Assembly: GCF_000003815.2 (NCBI RefSeq)
Contig: NC_049989.1
Coordinates: 19,070,743 to 19,134,742, forward strand
Source: Branchiostoma floridae
Taxonomy: Eukaryota; Chordata; Leptocardii; Amphioxiformes; Branchiostomatidae
Direction of reading: 5' to 3'
DNA: 64,000 nucleotides
The position numbers and the translations under genes were made by a program. Every line of letters begins with the position of its first letter. The first letter of the stretch is position 1. This document shows positions 36,401 through 47,800 of the stretch, one piece after another. The notes below the pieces were generated by a model, which was not told the origin of the DNA, made no database searches, and saw only the letters and a program-made list of their open reading frames with translations.

Positions 36401-37223
36401 GATATAGAGGTTTAATCAAATGTTCCCGGGGTGAGTGGTGATTTCTTTCTTTAGTTCCAGTTCAGTGTATGTTTCATGTTTGTTGCACCATTTCGGAACC
36501 TGAATCTTACACATTATTGCATTGCATTGTTGAATCTAATGCATTAATGCATTTCATTTCATTCCCATCTAAAACGAGAAGCTCACCATTCAATGTATGT
36601 AGATAACAATCACCTAAATGTAGACAACATTGGATAAATGCACACTACATACACCTATATATTTAGACTACATTCGATGAATGTACACTACATCCGATGA
36701 ATATACTCTGCATACACTACATGATTATACGTTAAATTACTGTTTGCAACTCTTCGATATATTAAGGAATTTGATATCTATGACTTGTGATCTGTGGGCA
36801 GGAGTTCAGGATAACTATGACTATTTTTGAAAATTGGGTCATGCATGTTTTAAGGTCAGAGCAAAAAGGGCACCGAACGTGTCCCACTCCTCTTTTGGTG
36901 ATTAAGTAAACAAAGCCTTGTTGAGTAAAGCACAGACGATTTATAAATGCCCCCAAAACATCACTACTAGTAAATTCATGCCGTATAAAATGAATTGTAT
37001 CGGCAATGCGCTTTGACGTATTTGCAGGAATGGTAATCCACAGGCCTGTAGTAATCTTTGGCTTCCCGTTTAGTTACTTTCATAAAAACTGCTGTCTTTA
37101 TTGGACGTCACTAGCTGAATAGAGATGAGACGGCTTTAGCGTTGATTGCTATAAGTAGTTCCATTTACTCTACCACTGCTGCAGGGCAGTTTTGGCGCAC
37201 GGCCAGAGTTCGATTACTAGTAA
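36401..37223. other. Intergenic region
   Basis: AT-rich, with short irregular repeats of 'cacta-catccgatgaat' type around 36600-36725. No gene seen. Confidence 0.6.
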
Positions 37224-37590
37224 GCCACACCAATTTTATTTGTTGTTTCTCGGATTTCTCGACCCTATTTGTTTCCGATTTGTAGAAAAAAAAATTAAAC
37301 GCCATGCCTCGTGTTGTCAAAATTTCACTGCCTCTCCTTTCTCTAATTAACTATGGGCCTCTAATTCCAGTAGCTGTACGTGCATATTTTGGATGGTACG
37401 TGTATCATTTTTCTTCAAACTTTGGACTTCGCTACCAGAGCCCCCCTAAATGTTAAAAGTTTAGGTTTTTCTGTCGGATCTCTCCTACCCCCGACTTTTT
37501 TTAATTTTTTATTATTATTTCTTTTTGACCGACCGACCCAATTTTTTCTGGAAAAAAATCCGAGAAACAACAAATAAAATTGGTGTGGCC
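37224..37590. mobile_element. Harbinger-like MITE with long inverted arms
   Basis: Arms of about 38 bp: GCCACACCAATTTTATTTG at the left, and the complement ending AAATTGGTGTGGCC at the right. Flanks TAA (37221-37223) and TTA (37591-37593) fit a TWA target. Related to 20221-20556. Confidence 0.8.
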
Positions 37591-37619
37591 TTAAGCCGGG
37601 CGTAACGCAGCATACATGT

Positions 37620-37816
37620 ATGCGCTATATATGACGTCATCGCCCAATGCATCATATGATTGCGTGTGAATGTACTATGTAGACTTAAGAGCGTCACGTG
37701 GGCTTCTGCTATTCCGTGCTGGCGAGTGCTCGCGAGCCGCGGTCCATTTACAAGCAAGCTGTCTTGGTACAGAGGAACACTCCAGTCTCTTACAACATTG
37801 TGGACATCTTGTCTTG
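37620..37816 (+). promoter_or_regulatory. Promoter-like segment and non-coding first exon of the ApoL-like gene
   Basis: A CRE-type TGACGTCA (37632-37639) lies beside TATATA and CCCAAT, with an E-box CACGTG near 37697. A GTAAGT donor starts at 37817, and an acceptor CATTCAG ends at 38771, 10 bases before the ATG. These fit a 5' non-coding exon spliced to the coding exon; the start site was not determined. Confidence 0.55.
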
Positions 37817-38781
37817 GTAAGTATCCCCATGTCCTTAATACCACGACGTCTGCGTAAAACAATGTACATGTACATGCACGTTGGTGTAATTGTCTGCCAT
37901 CAGACCGCAGTGGCACTTCCGGGTTGGGTATGGAGCACGTCGCATTTTTACTGTGTTCATTGATCTTGGTAATACGTGCCGCGCATTACTAGTATTCTGT
38001 GTGCTTTAGGTCTCTGCTGACACGGTACGGTATTGAGACGGCATGCTTTAGAACTGCCTGTTGAACAAACAATGTTAAACATGGTCGGCGATGTTCACAC
38101 CCACAGGAACTGTACTTCAGCCCTTGACAGTTTTGTACTTTGTTGTAAGCGATCGATTCAAATTGTTGCTGACGGGGTCGATAGCCTCCAAACAGGCTCC
38201 ATAGGATGTTTTAACGTAACCGTGTTTATTTTTCAGATTACGTAAAACTTATGTTGCTTTTTGACTTCTCTCATGTTGTGACTAAGTGCTAAGAATAAGA
38301 CATCAATGAGAATGCAGTAGTACATATACGTAACTGACTGAGAAAGATTATAGCATTTTAAAACCTCCTTTGGCCCGATATTTTTCTGTAGGTTGTACCG
38401 ACAATTTCTGTAAAAGGCGCAGGCACAACTATTCGTCTTTGGACAGTATCTCATATAATCCAGATATGACTGGCCCTTCATTCTGAGAAGCTGCAGTGTA
38501 GTTAGAGCGTACCAGTATGAAATCATATGAACCACTGTTGCGTCAAAACAATTAGGAAAAGCGTCCGGCGTGACAGCATATACATTTGGCAGCACTAATT
38601 TCTTTTGCTAAACGGTTGCATGGGTGCAGTTGGGTCTTGACTCGCATGAGGCGCATATGGCCTGGAAAATGTAAGCCTGACTTAGGATGAACTTTAGAGA
38701 CATAGTTCGCAATACAGTTACTTTCTTACGTAGATTCAAAACAATTTTTTAACCTTTTGTTTCTCATTCAGGTAATACAAA

Positions 38782-39990
38782 ATGGCAGGTCACAAAGACG
38801 CTCAAGAATCCGCACCTGAAGATGAGGCATCACAATTCAGTGAAGACGCTCAAGAAGAAGTACTAAGAAAACGAAGCTCTTCAACAGAACGTGTGGAGAA
38901 AGACAACGCAAGGAATTCTGCCATTGATGGAGAAGATACAAATCTTCAAAAGGTTGGAGAAAGTCTTCAGCAGCTCCCTAAGCTCGTGCACGACCTGTCA
39001 CTGGTAACGCTCATATGTACCAGGCTGGAGAACCTTCTGACGTCACTTACAGGGGAGGGGAAAGAAGTCACAGAGGCGAGGGCACATGTCGAGTTGCTCG
39101 TTGGCCAGTACCGCAAGCTGGAAGGAATCGTTAAAGACTTCTTAAAGAGGATAAGAGCGTTCGCAAGACACAGTATTGACGAGATCAAGCAAACTTCGGT
39201 TGAAGCAGGACCAGATAAGGAATGCGTTGCGGCAATAGTTAACAGGAGTAAGGACCTATTGTACAAGATGAGCGAGTTGGAACAGCGCCGGTCTTGTATA
39301 GAGTCGAGTTCAGGGTTTGCGAAGGAAGGGTCCAGAAAAGTGGCTGAGAAAAGTCGGGCTACAGCAGAGATGAGTCGGACCTTAGCTTGGGGAGCCATAC
39401 CGGGACTTGGGACTCTAGCATGGGGGGCAGCAGGGGCCATGGCCGGCGCAGACGGGTACGAATCCTCGGTGGGGAAGATAGTGGGAGGGATAAAGGGTCT
39501 AGGGTTCGGTCTAACCGGTGGGTTAGTGACAGGCGTTCTGTCTCCGGTGCTGATACCGGCCGGACTATCCGTGGCGAGGGAAAGAGAAGCGCTTAAGGAG
39601 AAATCAGAACACATCGTGAACGAGTTGACGCTCGCCACGGTCGTGCTAGACAGCGCGATCAAGAACATCAGCCAGTGTCTTCACGTGGTCGTCTCCGGGA
39701 TGACCCAGCTGTACGAGACCATCGAAGAGATGGAAAATGTGTCGGACACCGAATCTCAAGATGGCAAGAAAACGAAACTTAAAGGAATAGGAGAAGGTTT
39801 AAGGAAGCTGTGTGAAGAGGGTTTCGAGCCGCTGTGCCAGGCATGTGACGAAGCAAGGATGCGGGTCTTGGGTTACCTTGGACCTACCCTACAGGAGTAT
39901 GCGACTGAGAGAAACGTAGCGCCCAAGGAATCTGAAGAGGGAGACTTTGACATCATTGACCCGATTGAATTGCTTGATACTACGAATTAG
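38782..39990 (+). CDS. Apolipoprotein L-like helical protein, 402 aa
   Basis: One uninterrupted coding exon, with ATG at 38782 just after an acceptor (CATTCAG, 38771). No signal peptide. Residues 1-55 are polar and acidic. 56-200 are amphipathic helices. 201-223 and 233-266 are two Gly/Ala-rich hydrophobic segments separated by a short polar loop (a possible membrane-inserting hairpin). 267-375 are helical again. The tail EEGDFDIIDP has the form of an LC3-interacting motif (acidic then F-x-x-I). This architecture resembles apolipoprotein L proteins, which insert into membranes, but the assignment is by layout, not clear homology. Other hairpin-forming membrane proteins are possible. I am sure it is a coding exon and unsure of its function. 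Confidence 0.8.
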   Translation: MAGHKDAQESAPEDEASQFSEDAQEEVLRKRSSSTERVEKDNARNSAIDGEDTNLQKVGESLQQLPKLVHDLSLVTLICTRLENLLTSLTGEGKEVTEARAHVELLVGQYRKLEGIVKDFLKRIRAFARHSIDEIKQTSVEAGPDKECVAAIVNRSKDLLYKMSELEQRRSCIESSSGFAKEGSRKVAEKSRATAEMSRTLAWGAIPGLGTLAWGAAGAMAGADGYESSVGKIVGGIKGLGFGLTGGLVTGVLSPVLIPAGLSVAREREALKEKSEHIVNELTLATVVLDSAIKNISQCLHVVVSGMTQLYETIEEMENVSDTESQDGKKTKLKGIGEGLRKLCEEGFEPLCQACDEARMRVLGYLGPTLQEYATERNVAPKESEEGDFDIIDPIELLDTTN

Positions 39991-40212
39991 TTTTCTCTTC
40001 TTAAAAATACTAGAAAGTGTCGTGTTCCTAAGATGTCTGAAGTAAAAAGATAATAATCTATGAAATGTATGTATCAACATTATGTTCTAGACAATCCGTT
40101 GATGTTGAAGTTTGGGCAACGGTAGAACAGTTGCTACATTACTTACTTTTATCATTATATGATTTATGTACAGTTCTAGATAAACCTGTGTATGTTGCCC
40201 ACACTGTGTTGC

Positions 40213-40218
40213 ATTAAA
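40213..40218 (+). terminator. Polyadenylation signal ATTAAA, ApoL-like gene
   Basis: ATTAAA lies 223 bases after the stop codon and is the first plausible signal there. Confidence 0.45.
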
Positions 40219-41278
40219 GTGAACAAAATGAAGTATCTCGCCTAATCCTTTTTATATCAAGTTTTGGTGTGGTGATGGAAAATGCTGTTTACCTGCCTGC
40301 TTGCGATGACTCAGCACATGTCTTATAATGGCCCCTTTTTTACGCCTGTCTTGAGACCATGGTAAATGTCTTTAAGATGATCGAACTTTGGCACGGTGCT
40401 TACCAATACCACGGGTGCCTTTCTTAAGCGTACAATAGTTTTAGGGGGGTTTCCGTTGATGTAAGTTTTTTCTTTTTACAATAAATTTAGCGTTGACGTT
40501 ATGAGGGGATTACCCTGTTTGGCGTTTAAAAGGTATACCCGTGGATTTGTCGTGTCATTTACTTCGTTAGCAGCAGGTGAGTTGATTTCTTTAACCTGCC
40601 CCAAGAAGATTATGTTTTGTGGGCTGTGTGTGATCATCATAAGTAGATAAGTTTATTTTTGTATTTGGTGTTGCGAAAACGAGGAAATAGTTATATTATG
40701 CCCCCTGATGGTTGTCCATGTGCGACTTTCCATTTCTGATATTTCGTTTTTGTGCTAGCTCGAATTGGACTCGTGAAGAAAAGACATGATTATTAGGTTG
40801 AGCCTCTTTGGAATATATGCCTTCATTTACCTTTGTGCCTAATTCGATGAAAAACTAGCTGGTTGTGAAACTTTCTGCGGAGTCACCGACTTTGTCAACA
40901 GACTAGATATGTAAACCCGCTCCGCAATGAAATATGCGAATCGTTGACTGTGCCGCTCTCTCATTGGTAGAGCCGCCAATTGCCATGCGTTTCATTTTTT
41001 CTCGTTTTTGTGGGATCGGCCCGGATCGGTCTGGAAGGCCAGGCTCGCTATTGACATCAACGTCTGGGAGACCGGTCAGTCGAGCGGACCGCTAGGAGAG
41101 CCAGTCAATCAATATAATCCTCTACTTGCTATCGCCATGGTGGGCGGGCTCGTTGACAGTAAGTTTGCTGGGTTACTTTTTTTTTGCAATCAAAGGCGAA
41201 AGTTTGAATAGGGCCATATAATCGCTGTTCATGTCACAACGATACTAACAATTGTTTTATCATGGTAACTGATTCAAA
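40219..41278. other. Intergenic; possible first exon at 40970-41158
   Basis: Mostly unremarkable. At 40960-41158 an inverted CCAAT (attgg) and a GC-richer stretch lead to gccATGGTGGGCGGG and a strong donor ACA|GTAAGT (41159). It could be an untranslated first exon of the receptor at 43634, or unrelated. Weak evidence. Confidence 0.3.
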
Positions 41279-41885
41279 GCCTGGTATCCAGCCGTAATAT
41301 AGCTCCGTGATAATGTAGCAATGTGATACTGTAGCATCATTCTGTGATGCTGTAGCATTCTATGATACTATAGCACTGTAATATTGTAGCAAGCTGTGCG
41401 TGATACTGTAGCATTCTATGATACTTTTGCACTGTGATATTGCAGCAAGCTGTGAGATCCTGTGATTCTGTATCATTCTATGATACTGTAGCACTGTACT
41501 GTTGCAGTGTGCGAGCATGATGTGATGCTGTTGCATGCTTTGGTACTGTAGCATTCTGTGATACTGAAGCACTGTGTTACTGGTATGTTGTGATACTGTA
41601 GTATGCTGGGATAATGTAGCATGCTGGGATACTGTAGTATGCTGTGATACTGTAGTATGCTGTGATACTGTAGTATGCTGGGATACTGTAGCATGCTGGG
41701 AGTGACTGTAGCAGGCTGAGATACTGCAGCATGCTGTGTTACTACATTGTATAGCAGGCTGTGATACTGTAGCAGTGGCATGCCGAGATACTATGGAGTG
41801 ATGTTATACTATAGTGTGTTGTGATGCTATAGAGCGGTGTTTTACGATAGTGTTAGGTGATGCTATAGAGTGGTGTTAAGCTCTA
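41279..41885. repeat. Minisatellite of TGTGATACTGTAGCATGC-type units
   Basis: Dozens of imperfect units of about 17-18 bases (gctgtgatactgtagcat). The array resumes at 42330-42612 after a ~445-bp interruption. Confidence 0.9.
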
Positions 41886-42329
41886 GCAAACTGATATGTA
41901 TAGAATGCAGCACGGCGTATTCCGTATCACCCGAAGGCCGGAGGGCGATCCGACCCGCAGGAGGCTAGGGCTGGGACCGATGATGCGAAATACACCGTAT
42001 TTTATTTTTGTCATACCCACCTTGGAAAACAGATGTTTCGATGCGAAATGTGCCAGAAGTTGAGAAAATTTGGTGCCCTCGAACAAAAATTGTTTCAACA
42101 ACGATGTTCTCACGTCTGAATCAGGTATTCGAAGTTTCGACCGCTCCGCACTCGACCGGCGTGTTGTGCACAGAGTACGTTCGTTGATATTCGATGGAAG
42201 CCTGTGTTATACGGCTTTTTATCACTTGGTCCGAAACACTTGTATCGAACGTTATCGTGGCCCAGGTATGACATACAATAGCGTATACTGGTACACTATG
42301 GTGTGGTCTGCTCTTTATATAGTACACTG
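41886..42329. other. Insertion-like segment splitting the minisatellite
   Basis: Non-repeat DNA with a CG-rich start (acggcgtattccgtatcacc, then gaaggccggagggcgatccg) interrupts the GATACTGTAG array. It looks like an inserted element, but I could not find clear terminal repeats. Confidence 0.5.
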
Positions 42330-42612
42330 TGATACAATACTTGTAGCATGATGTTATACTGTAGCACTTTGTTACTATGGCATACTGTGATATTGTAGCA
42401 TGCTGAGGTACTTAAGCACTGTGATACTACAGTGTTGTAGCCCTTTACTACCGAAGCATGATGTGATGTTTTGTAGCATGCTGGGACACTGTAGCGTGGT
42501 GTTCTGCAGTAACTACAGCGTGCTGTGATACTATAGCATTTTGTGATACTATAGCGTGCTGTGATACTATAGCGTGCTGTGATACTATAGCGTACTGTGA
42601 TACTATAGCTTT
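42330..42612. repeat. Second part of the GATACTGTAG minisatellite
   Basis: Same unit family as 41279-41885, with a subarray of gtgctgtgatactatagc. Confidence 0.88.
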
Positions 42613-43621
42613 ACTTTATGCTATATTTTATTTGCTATATTACTGCCATTTTCTTACATGAATAAAATCTAATGTTATCTAGAATATCTTTTATCATTAA
42701 ATATGCATAAACTATGCTAATTTGAGTTACGAGTTACAGGAGTTAGAAAGGGCGGGCCTAGAAAACCCCACCCCCGGCCCAATCTGAATAGGGTTAAAGC
42801 CGAGTCACGTCATAAAATAATCCTGAAATGAACATTTCAGCTGTGCGTGAGCAGCAGATACCAATTTCTTATTCATTTGTGCAGTGTTGTGGAATTCATT
42901 AATGAATAACTAGGAACGGGAAATTCCCCTGATTACCAACACATGCTGTAAATCAATAAATGCGTAGGTCAAATGTAGCAGACGAGAGTGACACAGCTCC
43001 TGGCGGTGACGAATCTAAGATAACCATCAAGCCTGCTCAAACTTACCAAAGGTGTGGCACAAAATTGCATTTGACCAATCAGATATAAGAGAATGGGCAT
43101 ATTTAGCCGAAAAACAAGCCCTGACAAGTCACTTTCTAGCATCACAGTGTTCTTTCGCCACACTTTCCCTGCACGACGGTAGGTTTTCGAGGTCTATGTT
43201 ATATCTGCTTATGCTGCATATTTATATTTGCTTTTATTTATATTAGAAAAACGTAATATCACGTTCCTGTATACTTTAAAAACTTGTCGGTGACAAATAT
43301 GTAACCGCCATGCCTGCTAACCTCTAGAAATCATTCAGCCTTCTTTCCCAGTGCTCCGTGATAGAGACTTGTTTTGTTGCAAGTTCTCATTGGAAACGTG
43401 GCGAAGGATTATGAAAGCAATACGGGATGTGAAAGCAATACGTCATGGTTGACTTGATTAGATACAGACCGTAGAGAGTGTAAGGAAATGGTACCCCAAG
43501 AAAAATCCACATCGTTACACGTTTAAAAAGATTTTAATGTAATACGCGAATATAACAACCACAATTTTACATAGGTTGTATTACAATTAGTATCAAGTAT
43601 TTGCCCCACAACGCCTGGCAG
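42613..43621. other. Upstream region of the TSP1/EGF receptor gene
   Basis: No coding or repeat family identified. Ends with an acceptor (GCCTGGCAG, 43621) just before the ATG exon, implying an upstream non-coding exon that I could not place. Confidence 0.5.
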
Positions 43622-43633
43622 CCGGAAGGTACA

Positions 43634-44822
43634 ATGCTGCCCAGGACCATTCTAGTTGTGCTGTTGTTGGGGCTGATTCTGTGGCCTGACGGGTCGCAGT
43701 CATGGCGTCGGCGGCGCCGCAGACGATGTCCCGTCCGCGACTGCCAGTGGAGCCTTTGGACAAGCTGGTCTAGCTGCTCTGCGTCTTGTGGCCCATCAGG
43801 TACCAGGGTGAGAACAAGGTAAGGATACTATATAGATAATTTATATATACCTCGTTGTAAACGAGGGCGCCCAAAATATGTGATTTTTTTGCTTCTTCCA
43901 CATTTTGCTCCTCTTCCCAAGGAACCTCCTTGCTCTTCTTCATCAACTCCGTCTGTTTTTGGCTATGTTGATACCGTCTAGCATTTCATATTTTGCATTA
44001 CGTTTTCCAGTTTGTTACGTGTTTGGAATGGCATTTTTGTCACCATGGGGATTTCAAACCCAATATTGACACTGTCAACTTACGCCCCGGTAATGTTTAC
44101 TTACAAAGGTCGATCGGAATGTGTCCATTCACCTACACAAGACTCTGTTGCGAAGACGTTGGTCCCCTCAGCCTAAAGAGTGTCATGCCTAAAAAATGTT
44201 CCTTGCAGATGATGTGTTAATTTTGGTAACGCCTCGGGGAAGTGCCTTTTCATGTTTTTTTGTGACGTGATTATTCGTATGTATACGGATAATGTCGTAA
44301 AGCCGGCGGTTACGTTTACATGGGATGCCAGATCGAGCCAGGGTAGTCAAACCTCTGCAAGTATAAATGAGCATAGCGCACTTATGTAGTAGCGTAATGG
44401 TGACTCGAAGCGACTGGCAGAATATGCACTCTTTTTGTAAAAGCGTCATGCTTTGTTATCAGTCTGGCCATTCTAGTCATGATAATTTCAATGGACGCCC
44501 GGCTCGAGCGCTCACACATGCTTAGTATAAAACAATTCTGTTGGGTGTACGCATCGCCTTTACCATCATTACGTTGAGGGTCGGGGACCACTGTGGTAGC
44601 ATCCAGCAAAAGCCTTTTCCGTCTTTCCCTGTCCTTCAACCTACATCTAATTTTGTACAAACATCAGATCTAAAGCCGTCGAAGCTCAGTGTGGAGGTAG
44701 TAGCTGTAGCGGGTCGAACAGGGAGACTCGGACCTGCAACAGAATCTGTTACAACGGAGGCTACGTGTACGGCGGTCGCTGCAGCTGTCGGTCGGGGTAC
44801 ACGGGGACCTGCTGTCGAAGTG
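43634..44822 (+). CDS. Exons 1-2: signal peptide, poly-Arg, TSP1 and first EGF
   Basis: Exon 1 (43634-43818, 185 b) ends in the TSP1 Arg ladder (TRVRTR). Exon 2 (44668-44822, 155 b) is read from the CATCAG acceptor because only that gives frame ([17 protein letters not shown]). It completes TSP1 and adds a short EGF ending TGTCCR. Exon 1 closely resembles exon 1 of the ZP paralogue (55438-55622). Confidence 0.88.
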
Positions 44823-47800
44823 GTAAATACTTTCCTTTTCAGATACTCTTGTTTTGATAACATAAAGGCAACTTCGTTCTAAACTCTTGTCATCTGGGGA
44901 CCAACGTCTGCACTATACAAATGTAAATTGAAATATTCATCTTCACAGACGTCAACGAGTGCAGAAGCAGTAACGGTGGTTGTGACCACACCTGTTACAA
45001 CACACAAGGGAGTTTCTACTGCCGCTGTAGGTCTGGCTATAGTTTGTCAGGCTCCACAAGATGTGTGGGTAAGTAAACACATTCGTAAATGATCCTATTT
45101 TTGTTGCTTTATGCCACATTTTTATGTTACATTGCATGCAATCCAGGCAATGAAGTACAGACTGATTGCTGTATGGAGGGCGAGAGGGAATGTTACTTAA
45201 ATCACGATTTTATTTTGGCTAACACTCCACATATATATAGTCGATCAGGTTTCATGGGACAAATAGTACATAGTATATGAAGTGTAAGTCTCGTCTACAT
45301 AATGATTGTACTTGTCTCTGTGACTGATACCTTTGTACTCTGCTGTTAGACTGTATAGATAGTGTACAAATATGGTATTTCCACAGACATTAACGAGTGC
45401 AGAAGCGGTAACGGTGGTTGTGACCACACCTGTTACAACACACAAGGGAGTTTCTACTGCCGCTGTAGGTCTGGGTACAGTCTGTCAGATTCCACAAGAT
45501 GTGTGGGTAAGTGATTCATAAATAGCAGTTTATTCCTCCTTGCATCTTTTATAGTTTTATGTTGTCTTTGTGTGACACGGGCAAATTTCAGAAATGTAAC
45601 AGAAACTCACAATGAAGCGTGTAGGGCCATTCATTGGAATGGTTGCTAGAAGCGTGATTTAGTCAGGATACACTTCATCGAACAGGTTTAATCACTTGAA
45701 TGGTAAATAACCTATGGATATTGTATCTTCACAGACGTCAATGAGTGCAGAAGCAGTAACGGTGGTTGTGACCACACCTGTTACAACACACAAGGGAGTT
45801 TCTACTGCCGCTGTAGGTCTGGTTACAGCCTGTCAGGCTCCACAGGATGTGCGGGTAAGTTCATGAACCAGAGTTCGGAGACCTCAGACCTCCATGGAAT
45901 ACTTTGAACCTTTATAGATTTTATCATTTCATCTTGTTTTATTATATTTCAGCCATACATAGTATGGTGAAATATATTGTATTCGTAATGTTTCTTCTTT
46001 CTTTCTTTCTTCTTCTTCTTCTTTCTCCTGTCAAATCTTCAAAGTGATTCATCTCCGCCGTTCCTGGACCGAATGACCTGAAATTTGGCACAGGGGTAGA
46101 ATGGGCCAATACCTTGATGCTTTTTTCTCAGTTTTTACATATCTGCCTCTAAAATGATTTTATTGAGATTTTTTGGTCAATTTTAGACCAAATCTTTTAA
46201 TTTTGGCCCCTGTACCCTGGTATTACAACCAAATGAGCTGAAATTTGACAGAGATGTGCCTTGATAATGCCCCCATATAAATTCGATAACACTTTTGGTG
46301 TACAGTACAACAAAATGCTTATTTTTGCGATTTTTTGACCAATTTTTGACCAAAAAAGGACACTTTTGGCCCCTGTACCCTGGTATTACAACCAAATGAG
46401 CTGAAATTTGACAGAGATGTGCCTTGATAATGCCCCCATATAAATTCAATAACACTTTTGGTGTACAGTTCAACAAAATGCTTATTTTTGCGATTTTTTG
46501 ACCAATTTTTGACCAAAAAAGGACACTTTTGGCTCCTGTACCTTGGTATTGCAACCGAATGAGCTGAAATTTGACACAGATGTGCCTTGATAATCCCTTC
46601 ATATAAATTCCATAGCACTTTTGGTGTACAGTGCAACAAAATGCTTATTTTTGCGATTTTTGACCAATTTTTGACCAAAAAAGGACACTTTTGGCTCCTG
46701 TTCCCTGGTATTACAATTAAATGACCTGAAATTTGGTATAGATAGGCATTAGATACTTGGTAACAAGATTCTAGTAAAATTTTTGACATAAATAACTTTA
46801 AAATTATTAATTTTGGCACTTTTCTGAGGGGAAATTTGTTTTCTTTTGGGATCCTGACGTGACCTTCCGTGACCCCGCACAGAGCCACACCTGTGCGCGT
46901 CAGCCGGCGAGTTAATTGAATCAAAGACCTAGCCAATCAGCGAAGAGGAGGCCAAAGGCTAATTAATATTCATAAGCGGGGCCTCATGATCCCGTATATA
47001 GCAGTGTTCCTGCCAGGGGGAGCGAAGCCCGCCTAAGGCTCTCGCATTTTAGACTATTCAGAAGGCTTTATATTGTATCAGTTCTTAGGGGCATATCTAT
47101 GATAATCGCAGCAGTCACTTAACTTCTCTTCATGAGTTTAGCGTAACACTATTTCAGGTCAAACCGTCAAAGGCAACTAAAAACAAACTTTAACGTTACT
47201 GAGTTCAACAGTACTTATAACTTGTTATCCGAAGTTGAAACGCTAGCGATGGTATTTTCGCTGCGCTGTTAGCTCCGTGCGACTGTTGTTGACGGTCTTA
47301 TAACGGTATATTTTGCACCCCTGTACCCTGGTATGAGTAACATTTGGTATAGATAGGCATAAGATAGTCGGTAAAATGATCCAAGTAAAATTTTTGGCAC
47401 AAAGTACTGTAAAAGGCTTAATTACAGCACTTTTTTTAGGGGAAATTGGTTTTCTTTCGTTCTCCATGCCATGACCTTTCGGACGATCACCCCACAGAGC
47501 CGACATCTGCACCTGCGTCTAGCCGGCAGGAAGAGTTAATTCAATTAATGGTTCAGCCAATCAGCGAAGAGGAAAGCGAAGGCTAATTAATATTCATAAG
47601 CGGGACCACACAATACGTTAACTTGAAGACTCAGGCCGTACAGACTTCTCGCCAGGATTTTTTCAAAGCGTCGGACAGGGGTCCGGGGGCCGCCGAATGT
47701 CCCTGGCGGGGTCCAGGGGCAGGGCCACTGTGGGGGCGGGGGGACCCAGGTGGGCGAAGCCCCCCCGGAAGCTCTTGCATTTTAGACTAAGGCTTCTTTT

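Noticed and set aside
38967-39668. 233-codon open frame on the minus strand
   Set aside because: It is the antisense shadow of the 402-aa coding exon; the + strand frame has the acceptor, start context and helical protein character.
46040-46790. CRISPR-like regular repeats
   Set aside because: Units are 163 bp without short repeat/unique spacer structure, and the DNA is eukaryotic.
46319-46936. 205-codon minus-strand frame with repeated motifs ([10 protein letters not shown])
   Set aside because: It reads through the 163-bp tandem array. The period is not a multiple of three, so no protein repeat is being maintained.
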